A stretch of 64,000 nt of DNA from Kitasatospora sp. A2-31 (lineage in GTDB: Bacteria; Actinomycetota; Actinomycetes; Streptomycetales; Streptomycetaceae). Below are positions 8,483 through 17,935 of this stretch, piece after piece; position 1 is the stretch's first letter; each line of letters opens with the position of its first letter. The position numbers were made by a program, and so were the translations under genes. The notes under the pieces were generated by a model. It made no database searches, was not told the DNA's origin, and saw only the letters and a list, made by a program, of their open reading frames with translations. The stretch spans positions 223,658 through 287,657 of the forward strand of contig NZ_JAKNTA010000005.1 of assembly GCF_022288725.1 (NCBI RefSeq). The letters run 5' to 3'.

Positions 8483-9448
8483 ATGTCCCACCACCTCAGC
8501 GGTCCGAACCTCCGCTCGCCGCGGGGCGACGCCCGGCTCGACCTCACCGACGTGTTCGCCTTCCCCGCGGCCGACGCCCCCGGCCGGACCGTCCTCATCA
8601 TGGACGTGAACCCCTACGCCCCCACCCGGGCCGCCGAGTTCCACCCGGACGCCGTCTACCGGATCAACATCGACAACGACGGGGACGACCGCGCGGACGT
8701 GGCCTACTCCTTCACCTTCGCCGGCTCCCGGACCGGCGGACAGACCGTCACCGTCCACCGGGCGACCGGCGCAGCAGCGCAGAAGCACGAGCCGACCGGC
8801 GAGGTGGTCTTCGCGGACGTGCCGGTGGCGTTCGGCGACGCGCCCGACGTCGCGGACGCGGGCGACCGCAGGCTCTCCGTCGGCCTGCGCAGCGACCCCT
8901 TCTTCGCCGACCTCGAGGGGATCCTCAACGACTTCACCTGGACCGGCAAGGACGCGATGGCCGAGGCCAACGTCTTCGGCATCGCCCTCGAAGTCCCGGA
9001 CGCCGATCTCGGCCCCGATCCGGTGATCGGCGTCTGGGCCCGCGTCAGCCTGTACCAGGACGGCCAGCTGGTCTCCGTCGACCGCGGCGCCCACCCCTCC
9101 CTGACGGCCTACTTCAACGCCGAGGAGGTCAAGGACGCCTACAACGCCGGCGAGCCGGCCGACGACTGGGACACCTACCGCGAGCCCTGGACGGCCGTCC
9201 TCCAGCACACCGGCGACTACACCACCGCGGCCGCCACCGAGACGCTCAAGCTCGTCCTGCCCGACATCCTCCGCTACGACCGCTCCCGCCCCGCCGCCTA
9301 CCCCAACGGCCGCACCCTCAGCGACGACGTGACCTCGGCCCGCCTCGCCATGGTCTCCGGCGGCAGGATCACCTCCGACCACATCCCCCCGCACACCGAC
9401 CTCCTCCCCACCTTCCCCCACCTCGGCCACCCCCACCCGACCCCGTGA
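8483..9448 (+). CDS. DUF4331 family protein
   Basis: 321 residues. The N-terminus, MSHHLSGPNLRSPRGDARLDLTDVFAFPA followed by VLIMDVNPYAP and YRINIDNDGDDRADVAYSFTFAG, is the DUF4331 signature. No signal peptide is visible. The family is a beta-rich fold of unknown activity found mainly in actinobacteria. The ATG at 8483 lies downstream of a weak GAGG. It stands as a single gene between a terminator and the convergent HNH gene. Confidence 0.82.
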   Translation: MSHHLSGPNLRSPRGDARLDLTDVFAFPAADAPGRTVLIMDVNPYAPTRAAEFHPDAVYRINIDNDGDDRADVAYSFTFAGSRTGGQTVTVHRATGAAAQKHEPTGEVVFADVPVAFGDAPDVADAGDRRLSVGLRSDPFFADLEGILNDFTWTGKDAMAEANVFGIALEVPDADLGPDPVIGVWARVSLYQDGQLVSVDRGAHPSLTAYFNAEEVKDAYNAGEPADDWDTYREPWTAVLQHTGDYTTAAATETLKLVLPDILRYDRSRPAAYPNGRTLSDDVTSARLAMVSGGRITSDHIPPHTDLLPTFPHLGHPHPTP

Positions 9449-9539
9449 CGGGTGGTTCGTGGTCGGGTGGCAGGCACCGGGCACCGGTCGCTTTCGCCTG
9501 CCGATCAGAGGCCGGGTGCGAGGCTCCCCTGCAAGGCCG

Positions 9540-10745
9540 TCAGGCGATGGCGCAGGCAGGTGGGACGGCGTCGGTTGCGGTCATCTTGTTTGACTTCAGC
9601 CACTTCGCGTAGCGCCACTCCAGGGCCTCCTTGTGGGGCAACTTGGGCAGTGCCAGCTGCGGCTCGATGATCCCGAGCTCGGCGAGGCTCGGTCCCTGAG
9701 GACGGACCATCACCTGAAGCGTGTCCGGGTGGACGGCGAACAGGTGAGCATCGAAGGCCCGATGAAGCGCTGCATTCATGGGGATGCCGTTGCGGGGGTC
9801 GGGACTCCCGTTCTCCGCGTCGGGGCGTAGGTGGGCCGCTTCGATCATGGCGGACACCCCGATGCCCGAGAACGGGCAGCGGGAGCCGTAGCGATGGATG
9901 ACCTCGACCTTGAACTTCGCCTGATCGGGGCGGCTCGTGATCGTTCCCGCGCGCGTCCGGCGCCGATTCCCTTCCAGCTGGAAAGGGTGGTCGTCGGAAC
10001 GGTCGCGGTCGAGGAGCTGCTGCGGAGGCGTGTCGTCGAAGCTGACGTAGAACTGGCTGCTGGTGTCCTCCCAGCCGGCGACCCAACCGAGGCGGACCTC
10101 GCGCCGCGTGCCCCGCTCGGAGATCAAGAAGACCGGAAGCGAACGCCGGGAGGCCGTCTTCGTGGCCTCGATCTCGGCCTCGTCCTGACCCCGGCGGTTG
10201 GTGTCGGGGTAGCGGTAGAGCGCTCCGCTGTCGTTGATCTCATCGGGGTAGTCGACACCGGTGTGCTTGAGGCCAACTGCCAGCCCCTGCGGATCGAGGC
10301 GCCGCGTGCGCTTCTTGTCGACCCAGATGCCCTGCTGCCCGCCGTAGGCCCGGACCGCCCGGACCTCGCCAGCGGTCAGCAGGCCGTCGGCGTCCTGGCG
10401 GGCCTGCAGGTTGCGCCACATGGCGAGCCGCCAGGCCAACTCCTCCTCAAGCGTGGAGGGCTGCCCGTCCACCACGGTGAAACCCAAGTGCTGCAGCGTC
10501 GCGGTCACCGGTGCGGCGTCGCCGTGGAACGCGTGCTCGGTCAACGGCCCGTGCTCGGGGTGCTGGTAGCCGTGGGCCGCCCCGGCGATGGCCTCGGCGT
10601 CATAGAGGCGATCGTCGTGCTGGACGAAGTACTGGGCCGATTCCGTGTAGTCGTAGCGCTTGAGGAAGGCCTCCTGGCCGAGGCTGTCGAACTCCTTGAG
10701 CGCGGTCCGAACGGCGTCCGCGTCAGTCAGGTCGTCGATGCTCAC
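9540..10745 (-). CDS. HNH endonuclease with ScoMcrA-like N-terminal head
   Basis: A 401-residue protein. Residues 1-95 (FDSLGQEAFLKRYDYTESAQYFV, LYDAEAIAGAAHGY, LTEHAF, TLQHLGFTVVDG) look like the N-terminal head domain of ScoMcrA-type modification-dependent restriction enzymes. A middle region (about 170-240) contains GALYRYPDTNRRGQDEAEI and RREVRLGWVAGWED, recurrent in HNH nucleases of this kind. The C-terminal HNH_2-type nuclease (about 280-345) has EAAHLRP, RNGIPMNAALHRAFD and the expected catalytic His and Asn. No SRA domain or sulfur-binding domain is evident, so the recognised modification is unknown. GTG start 5 bases after GAGGAG. No methyltransferase is adjacent, which fits a type IV-like solo nuclease. 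Confidence 0.75.
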   Translation of the reverse strand: MSIDDLTDADAVRTALKEFDSLGQEAFLKRYDYTESAQYFVQHDDRLYDAEAIAGAAHGYQHPEHGPLTEHAFHGDAAPVTATLQHLGFTVVDGQPSTLEEELAWRLAMWRNLQARQDADGLLTAGEVRAVRAYGGQQGIWVDKKRTRRLDPQGLAVGLKHTGVDYPDEINDSGALYRYPDTNRRGQDEAEIEATKTASRRSLPVFLISERGTRREVRLGWVAGWEDTSSQFYVSFDDTPPQQLLDRDRSDDHPFQLEGNRRRTRAGTITSRPDQAKFKVEVIHRYGSRCPFSGIGVSAMIEAAHLRPDAENGSPDPRNGIPMNAALHRAFDAHLFAVHPDTLQVMVRPQGPSLAELGIIEPQLALPKLPHKEALEWRYAKWLKSNKMTATDAVPPACAIA

Positions 10746-10840
10746 ACGTCTCCTCGTCTAGGACTGGTGTCTGAGCATAGGCGGACGCACTGACAACGTC
10801 GTTGGACCGAAGGTGACGGTTGGTCGCCGTCCCGTGGGGG

Positions 10841-10865
10841 CCCGGGGGTGTGGTGGGGCCCCGGG
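10841..10865 (-). terminator. hairpin after the GGDEF-EAL gene
   Basis: Arms CCCGGGG (10841-10847) and CCCCGGG (10859-10865) form a 7-bp stem ending one base before the stop codon of the leftward GGDEF-EAL gene. It is a modest candidate terminator. Confidence 0.45.
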
Positions 10866-13800
10866 TCAGGTGTGGTGGGGGGCGGGGGTGGTGAGGGGGG
10901 AGCGGTCGGTGATGAGGCGGCGGGCCTGGTCGGGGGTGAGGGGATGGGCGAAGAGGTAGCCCTGGCCGAGGGGGCAGCCCATGGCGGCGAGGAGGTCGCG
11001 CTGCTCGGTGTTCTCGATGCCCTCGGCGATGACCTGGACGCCGAGGGTGTCGGCGATCCGGGTGATGCCCTCGACCAGGGCGTACTGCTGCTGGGAGAGG
11101 CCCAGGCCGTCGATGAAGGACTTGTCGATCTTCAGGATGGAGATCGGGAACTCGCGCAGGTAGGAGAGCGAGGAGTAACCGGTGCCGAAGTCGTCGATGG
11201 CGATGCCGACGCCGAGCTCGCTCAGGGTGCGCATGTCGGTGTGCACGCGTTCGTCGCGGCGCATCAGGACCGACTCGGTCAGCTCCAGGACGAGCGCGTC
11301 CGGCGTGATCCCGGAGCTGCGGACGGCGCCGCGGACCACGTCGACGAAGCCGGCGTCGCGGAACTGCCGGGCCGAGACGTTGACGTTGACCCGCAGCGGG
11401 GGCAGGCCCTGGGCGAGCCGGGGACCGGCGCTCAGGCGGTGCCAGATGGCCGCCTCCTGGGCCGCGCGTTCCAGGACCCAGGCGCCGAGGGGGACGATCT
11501 GGCCGCTCTCCTCGGCGAGCGCGATGAACTCGTCGGGCAGGACCATGCCGCGGCGGTCGTGCGGCCAGCGGACCAGCGCCTCGAAGGCGACCAGGGCGCC
11601 GCTCGCCAGGTCGACGATCGGCTGGTAGTACAGATTGAACGCGGATTCGGCGATCGCGGTGTCCAGGTTCTCGTTCAGCTCGTGCCGTTCGACCAGGCCG
11701 GCCTGGAGCGCGGGCTGGTAGTGGCACCACTGGCGTTTGCCGGCGGACTTGGCGGAGTAGAGCGCGAGGTCGGCGTGGCTGAGCAGCTCGGTCGCGTCCA
11801 CGCTGTCCTCGGTGGTGGCGACGCCGATGCTGGCGCCGACCCGCACGGCACCCGCGCTCAGCTTGAACGGCTCGGCGAACGCCGCCAGCACGCTGTCGGC
11901 GATGGCCCCGACGTCCGCCGGGCGCATCGCGTCCTCGACCAGGACGGCGAACTCGTCGCCGCCGAGCCGGGCCGCGGTGTCGGAGGTGCGCAGGGCGGTG
12001 GAGACCCGCAGCGAGACGGCGACCAGCAGTTCGTCGCCGACGGCGTGGCCCTGGGTGTCGTTGACGACCTTGAAGTCGTCCAGGTCGATGAAGAGCACGC
12101 CGGTGACGGCGCCGCTGCGCTCGCTGCGGGAGAGGGCGTGGCCGACCCGGTCCTGGAAGAGGACGCGGTTGGCGAGCCCGGTGAGCGAGTCGTGGAAGGC
12201 GCGGTGGGTGAGCTCGCGCTCCATCTGGCGCTGCTCGGTCACGTCGCGCAGGGTGAGCACCAGGCCGCCGACGGTCGGATCGCCGCGCAGGTCGTTGCAG
12301 CGCACCTCGGCCTCGATCGGGGTGCGGTCCTGGCGCAGCAGCCGCCAGTGCTCGCGCTGCTGCTCACGGCCGTCGGCGACGCCGTCCAGGCCGCGCATCC
12401 GGGCGAGCGCGCTGCCGACGGCCCGGCTGTCCTCGGGCGGGACGAGGTCGGTGATCAGAACGCCCTGGAGGTCGGGGTAGCCGAGGACGCGCTCGGCGGA
12501 CGAGGAGGCGTACTGGACGCCGTCGTCGGCGTTGAGGATCAGGATGACGTCGCTGGCGCTCTGCACCAGGGTGCGGAAGTAGAGCTCGCTGTTGCGGCGG
12601 GCGACCTCCTGGCTCAGCATGACGCGCTCGACGGCCAGGGCGGCCTGGGCGGCGAGGATCTCCAGCGAGCCCCACAGGTTGGTGAGCTCCTGCTCGGTGC
12701 CGGTGACGATGAGCGCGCCGATCAGCGGGTCGCCGGAGGGGCGTTCGGCCAGGGTGAGCGGGCAGAGCAGGGCCGAGGGCATGCCGTCGAAGCGGACGGC
12801 GAGGTCGGAGCCGATCTCCTCGACGGGCAGTAAACGCGTCTCGCGGACGGCGGCGAGCGCGAGCACCTCGTCTGAGTCCGAGGCGGAGCCCGGGCCGGGT
12901 CGGCCGCTGAGGGGGTGCTGGGTGGGGCCGCGCTCGGCGTGCCGGACGTGCAGGACGCCGGCTTCGCTGACCGCGAGCAGGGCGACGTGGCCGGGCTCGG
13001 TGGGCATCAGGGTGGAGGCGGCGGCCTGGACGGCGTCGGCGACCTCCTCGACGGTGACGGCCGCGGTCAGTGACGCGCCGGCCTCGCGCAGTACCCGTTC
13101 ACGGGCGACGGCCTGCCGTCGGGCGATCACGACGACCGCGAGCCGGGCCAGCACCAGCATGTAGATCAGGGCGGAGAAGGCGCCGATCACCCCGGCGTTG
13201 CTGGTGTTGCCGTTGACCGACTCGATGATCAGGATCGTCGGTGCGATCAGCGAGGCGAGGGTGAGCAGGGCGAGCCGGCCGGCCCTGATGTCGACCTGCT
13301 GGCTGGGCACGGGTCTGGTCAGTTCGACCATCGACGGATGGAGGGCGGCCGCGCCCCAGGCGGTGTAGAAGGCGGCCCAGCCGAGGTCGACGGGAGTGCC
13401 GATGTGCCAGTTGCCGTGCAGCAGGATCAGCCCGTACAGGATGTCGGAGACCAGCAGGCCGACCGTGCCGACGGTGAGCAGCTGCAGGGCGCGGCCGCCG
13501 CCGCCGCGTGGCACCAGCAGGCGCAGCAGCAGCGCCAGCACGACCACGTCGCCCAGCGGATAGGCGATCGAGACGGCCTTCTGGAACCAGGTGAGGTCGG
13601 GGTTCCGGGCGTACGGGAGGATCAGGTAGATCCAGGCCAGCAGGGCCAGGCCCATGGTGAGGATGAGCGCGTCGAGCACTCCCGCCCGGTCCTGATGTGC
13701 CGTTCGCCAGCGGATGAAGGCCAACACGCCTGCCGCGTACAGCAGGTACTCGGCCAGGTAGAAGCCGTCGGCGACGGACGGGAAGGGACTGCCCAGGTGC

Positions 13801-14051
13801 AGGAACTGCATCTGGATGACCTGGACGACCTCACCCGCCGTGAAGCTGAGGTTGGCGAGGGCGAGCAGGTACCAGGGCAGTGCGTGCGCCGGACGGTTGA
13901 GGTGCACACCGACCACGATGGCCGCGACGCTGCCGAGGCCGATGCCGGTCCACCAGATGATCCGCTGGGTCGGGTTGACGTAGTAGACGCAGGTGAACAG
14001 CACCATCCACGACAGGTAACAGACCATCAGGCGTTGTCGCCGACGTGTCAA
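10866..14051 (-). CDS. membrane GGDEF-EAL cyclic-di-GMP enzyme
   Basis: About 1061 residues. Roughly eight to ten membrane helices occupy residues 1-310. A GAF-like stretch (about 330-490) and a PAS domain (about 500-620, TLVQSASDVILILNADDGVQYAS) follow. GGDEF (RLGGDEFAVL near residue 695) and EAL (FEALVRW near 823) come last. Both active sites look intact; the EAL part keeps NVSARQF, ELTES, IDDFGTGYSSL, KIDKSFI and VIAEGIE. It should make and/or hydrolyse cyclic di-GMP, the messenger that keeps streptomycetes in vegetative growth. I chose TTG at 14051 because it sits 8 bases after AGGAGG; an ATG nine codons further in is the alternative. The open frame extends further upstream but would overlap the divergent operon's promoter. 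It resembles streptomycete RmdA/RmdB-type proteins. Confidence 0.88.
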   Translation of the reverse strand: MTRRRQRLMVCYLSWMVLFTCVYYVNPTQRIIWWTGIGLGSVAAIVVGVHLNRPAHALPWYLLALANLSFTAGEVVQVIQMQFLHLGSPFPSVADGFYLAEYLLYAAGVLAFIRWRTAHQDRAGVLDALILTMGLALLAWIYLILPYARNPDLTWFQKAVSIAYPLGDVVVLALLLRLLVPRGGGGRALQLLTVGTVGLLVSDILYGLILLHGNWHIGTPVDLGWAAFYTAWGAAALHPSMVELTRPVPSQQVDIRAGRLALLTLASLIAPTILIIESVNGNTSNAGVIGAFSALIYMLVLARLAVVVIARRQAVARERVLREAGASLTAAVTVEEVADAVQAAASTLMPTEPGHVALLAVSEAGVLHVRHAERGPTQHPLSGRPGPGSASDSDEVLALAAVRETRLLPVEEIGSDLAVRFDGMPSALLCPLTLAERPSGDPLIGALIVTGTEQELTNLWGSLEILAAQAALAVERVMLSQEVARRNSELYFRTLVQSASDVILILNADDGVQYASSSAERVLGYPDLQGVLITDLVPPEDSRAVGSALARMRGLDGVADGREQQREHWRLLRQDRTPIEAEVRCNDLRGDPTVGGLVLTLRDVTEQRQMERELTHRAFHDSLTGLANRVLFQDRVGHALSRSERSGAVTGVLFIDLDDFKVVNDTQGHAVGDELLVAVSLRVSTALRTSDTAARLGGDEFAVLVEDAMRPADVGAIADSVLAAFAEPFKLSAGAVRVGASIGVATTEDSVDATELLSHADLALYSAKSAGKRQWCHYQPALQAGLVERHELNENLDTAIAESAFNLYYQPIVDLASGALVAFEALVRWPHDRRGMVLPDEFIALAEESGQIVPLGAWVLERAAQEAAIWHRLSAGPRLAQGLPPLRVNVNVSARQFRDAGFVDVVRGAVRSSGITPDALVLELTESVLMRRDERVHTDMRTLSELGVGIAIDDFGTGYSSLSYLREFPISILKIDKSFIDGLGLSQQQYALVEGITRIADTLGVQVIAEGIENTEQRDLLAAMGCPLGQGYLFAHPLTPDQARRLITDRSPLTTPAPHHT

Positions 14052-14325
14052 CGAGGCTACCTCCTCCGCGACACCGCTCCGCCGGTCCTCGGACCACCCG
14101 CCCGGGTCGGACGGGTCGGGTGGCGGAGCGGAACTCCCCTCACCCGGTGCGGTGCCCGTCAGGTGCGGTCGCTGCCGGGTGCGGTGGCCGCCAGGCGGTT
14201 GCCTGTCAGACCCGGGCCGGTCAGCTCCCGTGCCTGCCGGGCGTGGTGCGTGACCGGGGCTTCGGGCAGCGGCCCGGTCCGCCCGGCGGCTTTCGGCCGG
14301 ACGATCGAAACGGGCCATGAGTGCG

Positions 14326-14331
14326 TATAGT
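14326..14331 (+). promoter_or_regulatory. candidate -10 box of the NRPS-like operon
   Basis: TATAGT lies in the gap between the divergent GGDEF-EAL and NRPS-like genes, about 50 bases before the GTG I chose as the NRPS start. The matching -35 region (around 14303-14308) is poor, so an activator or alternative sigma factor may be needed. Confidence 0.45.
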
Positions 14332-14383
14332 CGGAAATGTCGCACCTCCCAGCATTCTGCCGCCACAGCACGAGGTCAAGCCG

Positions 14384-17300
14384 GTGGATGATGCAGTCGA
14401 CAGCGCACACGGCGCACGCGGGGACGCGAGTTCCGGTCGTCACACCGTGGTGCGGAACGAGGACGGTCAGTATGCGATCTGGCCCGGTGACTCCACCGTG
14501 CCGGGCGGCTGGGCCACCGTGTTCGGCCCGGCCGGGCGCGGGGAGTGCCGCGCCTACGTGGAGCGCGAGTGGCGCTGGGGCGGGCTCGGGTTCTCCGGGC
14601 CGGCCGGGCCCGTCCGCGGGCCGGCGCGAGCGGGCTTCGCCGACACCGTCCACGGGCTGTTCCGGGCGCGCGCCGCGCACGACCCGGAGGCGGTGGCGAT
14701 CCTGGCCGAGGACCGCGGGCTGTCCTACCGCGAGCTGGACCGGCGCAGCGACCGGCTGGCCGGGGCGCTGCGCGCCCACGGGGTCGGACCGGAGCAGGTG
14801 GTGCCGGTCTGCCTGGAACGCGGGCCGGATCTGGTGACGGCCTGGCTGGCCGTGCTCAAGGCCGGTGGCGCCTTCCTGCCGCTCGACCCGGCGCACCCGG
14901 AGCGACGGCTGGCCCAGCTGGTCGAGGACTGCCGCGCCCGGGTGGCGGTGGGCGGCCCCGGGCAGAGCTATCCGGGTGTCGCGGTGCTCGGCCCGGACGC
15001 GGGAGCCGATGAGGAGGACGCACCGGTGGTGGACGGACCGGTGGAGGACGCACCGGTGGTGGACGGACCGGTGGTGGACGGACCGGTGGTGGACGGACCG
15101 GTGGTGGACACCGCCGCTCCGGACGACCTCGCCTACCTGATCTACACCTCCGGCACCACCGGCACCCCCAAGGGCGTGCCGGTCACCCACCGCTCCCTCG
15201 TCTTCACCCTGGACCGCGTGGTCCGCGCCTACGGCCTCACCCCGCGCGACCGGGTGCTGCAGCTCGCTGCGCTCGGCTTCGACACCTCGCTGGAACAGGT
15301 CTTCGCGGCCCTGGTCAGCGGCTCCACCCTCGTCCTCGGCGGAGCCCGCACCTGGGCGCCGACCGAGCTGGTGCACCGCATGGACGAGCTGCGCCTGACC
15401 GTCGCGGACCTCACGCCCGCCTACTGGCACCACGTGCTCGCCCTGCTCCCGGAAGGCGGTCCGCCTCCGGCCGGACTGCGGCTGGTCGTCGTCGGCGGTG
15501 ACACCGTGCACGCGGACGACTGCCGGACCTGTCTGACCCGGCTGCCCGGGGTCCGGCTGGTCAACGCCTACGGGGTGACCGAGGCGGCCGTGACGTCCAC
15601 GCTCTGCGAGGTCACCCCGGAGGTGCTGGACGCGGCCGCCGGGGCCGCCGTCGGCGCGGCGCCGGTGCCGATCGGGCGGCCGCTGCCGGGGGTTCGGGTG
15701 CACCTGCTGGACGCCCGGCTCAGCCCGGTGCGTCCGGGCGAGCGCGGCGAGATCTACCTCGGCGGGCCGGGCCTCGCCCGCGGCTACTGGCGGGAGCCGG
15801 GACTCACCGCGGAGCGCTTCCTCCCCGACCCGTACGCCGCCTCGCCCGGCGAGCGGATGTACCGCACGGGTGACGCCGGCCGCTGGCGGGCCGACGGCAA
15901 CCTGGAGATCCTGGGCCGCTTCGACGACCAGGTGAAGGTCCGCGGATACCGGGTCGACCCGGCCGAGGTCGAGTCGGTGCTGGCCGGCCACCCGGCCGTC
16001 CGGCAGGCCCGCATCGCCGCCGACGGCAGCGACGACGGGGCGCACGTCCTCACCGCGTACTACACGCTGACCGGGCGCGGCGGCTCGGGCGCCCACGCGC
16101 GGCGCTCGCACATCCGCGAGTACCTGGCCGAGCGGCTGCCGGACTTCATGGTCCCGGCCGACTTCGTCCTGCTCGACACCATGCCGCTCACCCCGGCCGG
16201 CAAGATCGACCGGCGCCGGCTGCCCCACGCCACCCCGCGGCTGCAGCGCCGTGCCCCCGGCTCGGAGGACACCTGGCCCGCGGACGACACCGGCGGCGGT
16301 GCCGGCGTTAGCGGCGGCGCGACCCGCGGTGCGGACCGGGGCGCCACCGGAGAGCACGCCGACGGGAACCGCGCCCTCGACGGCGACCGCGCTCTCGACG
16401 GCGACCGCGCCGACGGCACCCGGGCCCGCCCGAACGGGGGCGGCAGCGCCATCGAACCCGCCGTCGCCCACCTCTGGTCCGAACTGCTCGGCATCGAGGA
16501 CGTCCACCCCGCCGACGACTTCTTCGTGCTCGGCGGCAACTCGCTCCTGGCCATGGAGATGCTCGCCCGGGCCCGGATCATCTTCGGCATCGACGTCACC
16601 CGGATCCGCTTCCTCACCCGCTCGCTCTTGCGCGACTCCACCCTGCGCGCCTTCGCCGCCGCCACCCAGGCGGCCCGGGCCGGTGCGGCCGGGCGCAACG
16701 GCCTGGGCGAGGCCGCCGTCGACTGGGCCGCCGAGGCCGAACTCGGCACCCCCGTCCGGCAGTCCTGGAGCCCGGCCCCGTCGCGGGCCGAGCCCGCCGA
16801 GATCCTGCTCACCGGCGCCACCGGCTACTGCGGCGCCCACCTGCTGCACGAGCTGCTCCACAGCACCGGGGCGCGCATCCACTGCCTGGTCCGAGCGCCC
16901 GACGAGGAGCACGCCCTGGAGCGCATCCGGGCCGCGCAGCAGCGCTACCTGCGGCACGACCTCGCCGACGCCCGGGTGGTCCCGCTCGTCGGCGACCTCG
17001 CCGAGCCGCTGCTCGGCCTCGGCCAGCACCGCTTCGAGGCGCTCGCCGAGAGCCTGGACGCCATCCACCACCTGGGCGGCCAGGTCAACTTCATCTACCC
17101 GTACCACCAGCTGCGCGGGCCCAACGTCGGCGGCACCCGCGAGGTGGTCCGGCTGGCCGGGCACAGCCGCGGCATCCCGGTGCACTACCTCTCCACGCTC
17201 GCCGTGCTCGCCGGCTTCGGCCCCGCGGGCGTCGCCGAGGTGACCGAACGGACGCCGCTCGCCTACCCGGAGAAGCTCGCCGTCGGCTACGTGGAGAGCA

Positions 17301-17935
17301 AGTGGGTGGCCGAGCAACTGCTTCACAACGCGGCCGCGGCCGGGCTGCCGGTCACCGTGCTGCGCACCAACGACGTCACCGGCGATCTGGCCACCGGGGT
17401 GATGAACACCGGGACGGAGATCTGCGCACTGATCAAGTACATGGTGGACAGCGGGACGTGCCCGGACGTCCGGCTGCTGCTCGACTTCGTGCCGGCCGAC
17501 CGGTTCAGCCGGGCGGTCGCCCACATCGCGGCCCACGCCCCCGCGATCGGCGAGGTGTACCACATCACCTCGCCACGCCCGGCCGTCCTCGCCGACCTCG
17601 CCGAGCGGCTGCGGGCGCGCGGCCACCCGGTGGACGAAGTCCCGTACCACGCGTGGGTCCAGGACCTGGTCCGGTTCGCCGCCCGGCACCCGACCCACCC
17701 GATGACCCCGTTCGTGCCGCTGTTCGTCGACCGCAGCCCGGGGACGGACCTCTCCATCAGCGAGATGTACTTCCGCCCGACCTTCCCGCTCTTCGACCGG
17801 GCCAACACCGAGCGGGCGCTGACGGGAAGCGGGATCGCCCTGCCGGCGGTCGACGACGCACTGCTCGACCACTACCTGGACCAGTTGACGGCGGAGGGCT
17901 TCCTGGCCCCGCCGGTCGGGATGGTGCAGCGGTGA
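14384..17935 (+). CDS. NRPS-like enzyme: MbtH-A-T-thioester reductase
   Basis: A 1183-residue single-module protein. Residues about 20-66 match MbtH-like proteins (NEDGQYAIWPGDSTVPGGW, ECRAYVEREW) but lack their TDMRP end. The adenylation domain (about 85-600) has YTSGTTGTPKG, NAYGVTEAAV, YRTGD, VKVRGYRVDPAEVE and PAGKIDR. The carrier domain has LGGNSL with the phosphopantetheine Ser at 720. The C-terminal reductase (about 805-1180) has LLTGATGYCG and YVESKWVAEQ, so release should give an aldehyde or alcohol. No condensation domain is present. By-eye specificity residues read D-T-E-D-V-G-A-V-T-K; acidic positions 239 and 278 suggest a basic amino acid (inference). GTG 14384 follows GAGG with 8-base spacing; an upstream GTG at 14321 precedes the likely transcription start. 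Confidence 0.9.
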   Translation: MDDAVDSAHGARGDASSGRHTVVRNEDGQYAIWPGDSTVPGGWATVFGPAGRGECRAYVEREWRWGGLGFSGPAGPVRGPARAGFADTVHGLFRARAAHDPEAVAILAEDRGLSYRELDRRSDRLAGALRAHGVGPEQVVPVCLERGPDLVTAWLAVLKAGGAFLPLDPAHPERRLAQLVEDCRARVAVGGPGQSYPGVAVLGPDAGADEEDAPVVDGPVEDAPVVDGPVVDGPVVDGPVVDTAAPDDLAYLIYTSGTTGTPKGVPVTHRSLVFTLDRVVRAYGLTPRDRVLQLAALGFDTSLEQVFAALVSGSTLVLGGARTWAPTELVHRMDELRLTVADLTPAYWHHVLALLPEGGPPPAGLRLVVVGGDTVHADDCRTCLTRLPGVRLVNAYGVTEAAVTSTLCEVTPEVLDAAAGAAVGAAPVPIGRPLPGVRVHLLDARLSPVRPGERGEIYLGGPGLARGYWREPGLTAERFLPDPYAASPGERMYRTGDAGRWRADGNLEILGRFDDQVKVRGYRVDPAEVESVLAGHPAVRQARIAADGSDDGAHVLTAYYTLTGRGGSGAHARRSHIREYLAERLPDFMVPADFVLLDTMPLTPAGKIDRRRLPHATPRLQRRAPGSEDTWPADDTGGGAGVSGGATRGADRGATGEHADGNRALDGDRALDGDRADGTRARPNGGGSAIEPAVAHLWSELLGIEDVHPADDFFVLGGNSLLAMEMLARARIIFGIDVTRIRFLTRSLLRDSTLRAFAAATQAARAGAAGRNGLGEAAVDWAAEAELGTPVRQSWSPAPSRAEPAEILLTGATGYCGAHLLHELLHSTGARIHCLVRAPDEEHALERIRAAQQRYLRHDLADARVVPLVGDLAEPLLGLGQHRFEALAESLDAIHHLGGQVNFIYPYHQLRGPNVGGTREVVRLAGHSRGIPVHYLSTLAVLAGFGPAGVAEVTERTPLAYPEKLAVGYVESKWVAEQLLHNAAAAGLPVTVLRTNDVTGDLATGVMNTGTEICALIKYMVDSGTCPDVRLLLDFVPADRFSRAVAHIAAHAPAIGEVYHITSPRPAVLADLAERLRARGHPVDEVPYHAWVQDLVRFAARHPTHPMTPFVPLFVDRSPGTDLSISEMYFRPTFPLFDRANTERALTGSGIALPAVDDALLDHYLDQLTAEGFLAPPVGMVQR
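15023..15110 (+). repeat. 15-bp tandem repeat inside the A domain
   Basis: Six near-identical copies of a 15-bp unit (CCGGTGGTGGACGGA) encode repeated Pro-Val-Val-Asp-Gly, with one unit varied to Pro-Val-Glu-Asp-Ala. They sit in frame between adenylation motifs A2 and A3, as an acidic insertion just before YTSGTTGTPKG. Copy number is likely to vary between strains. Confidence 0.9.

Noticed and set aside
14321..14383. Earlier GTG start (14321) for the NRPS-like gene
   Set aside because: It precedes the expected transcription start set by TATAGT (14326-14331) and has no ribosome binding site. GTG 14384 has GAGG at good spacing.
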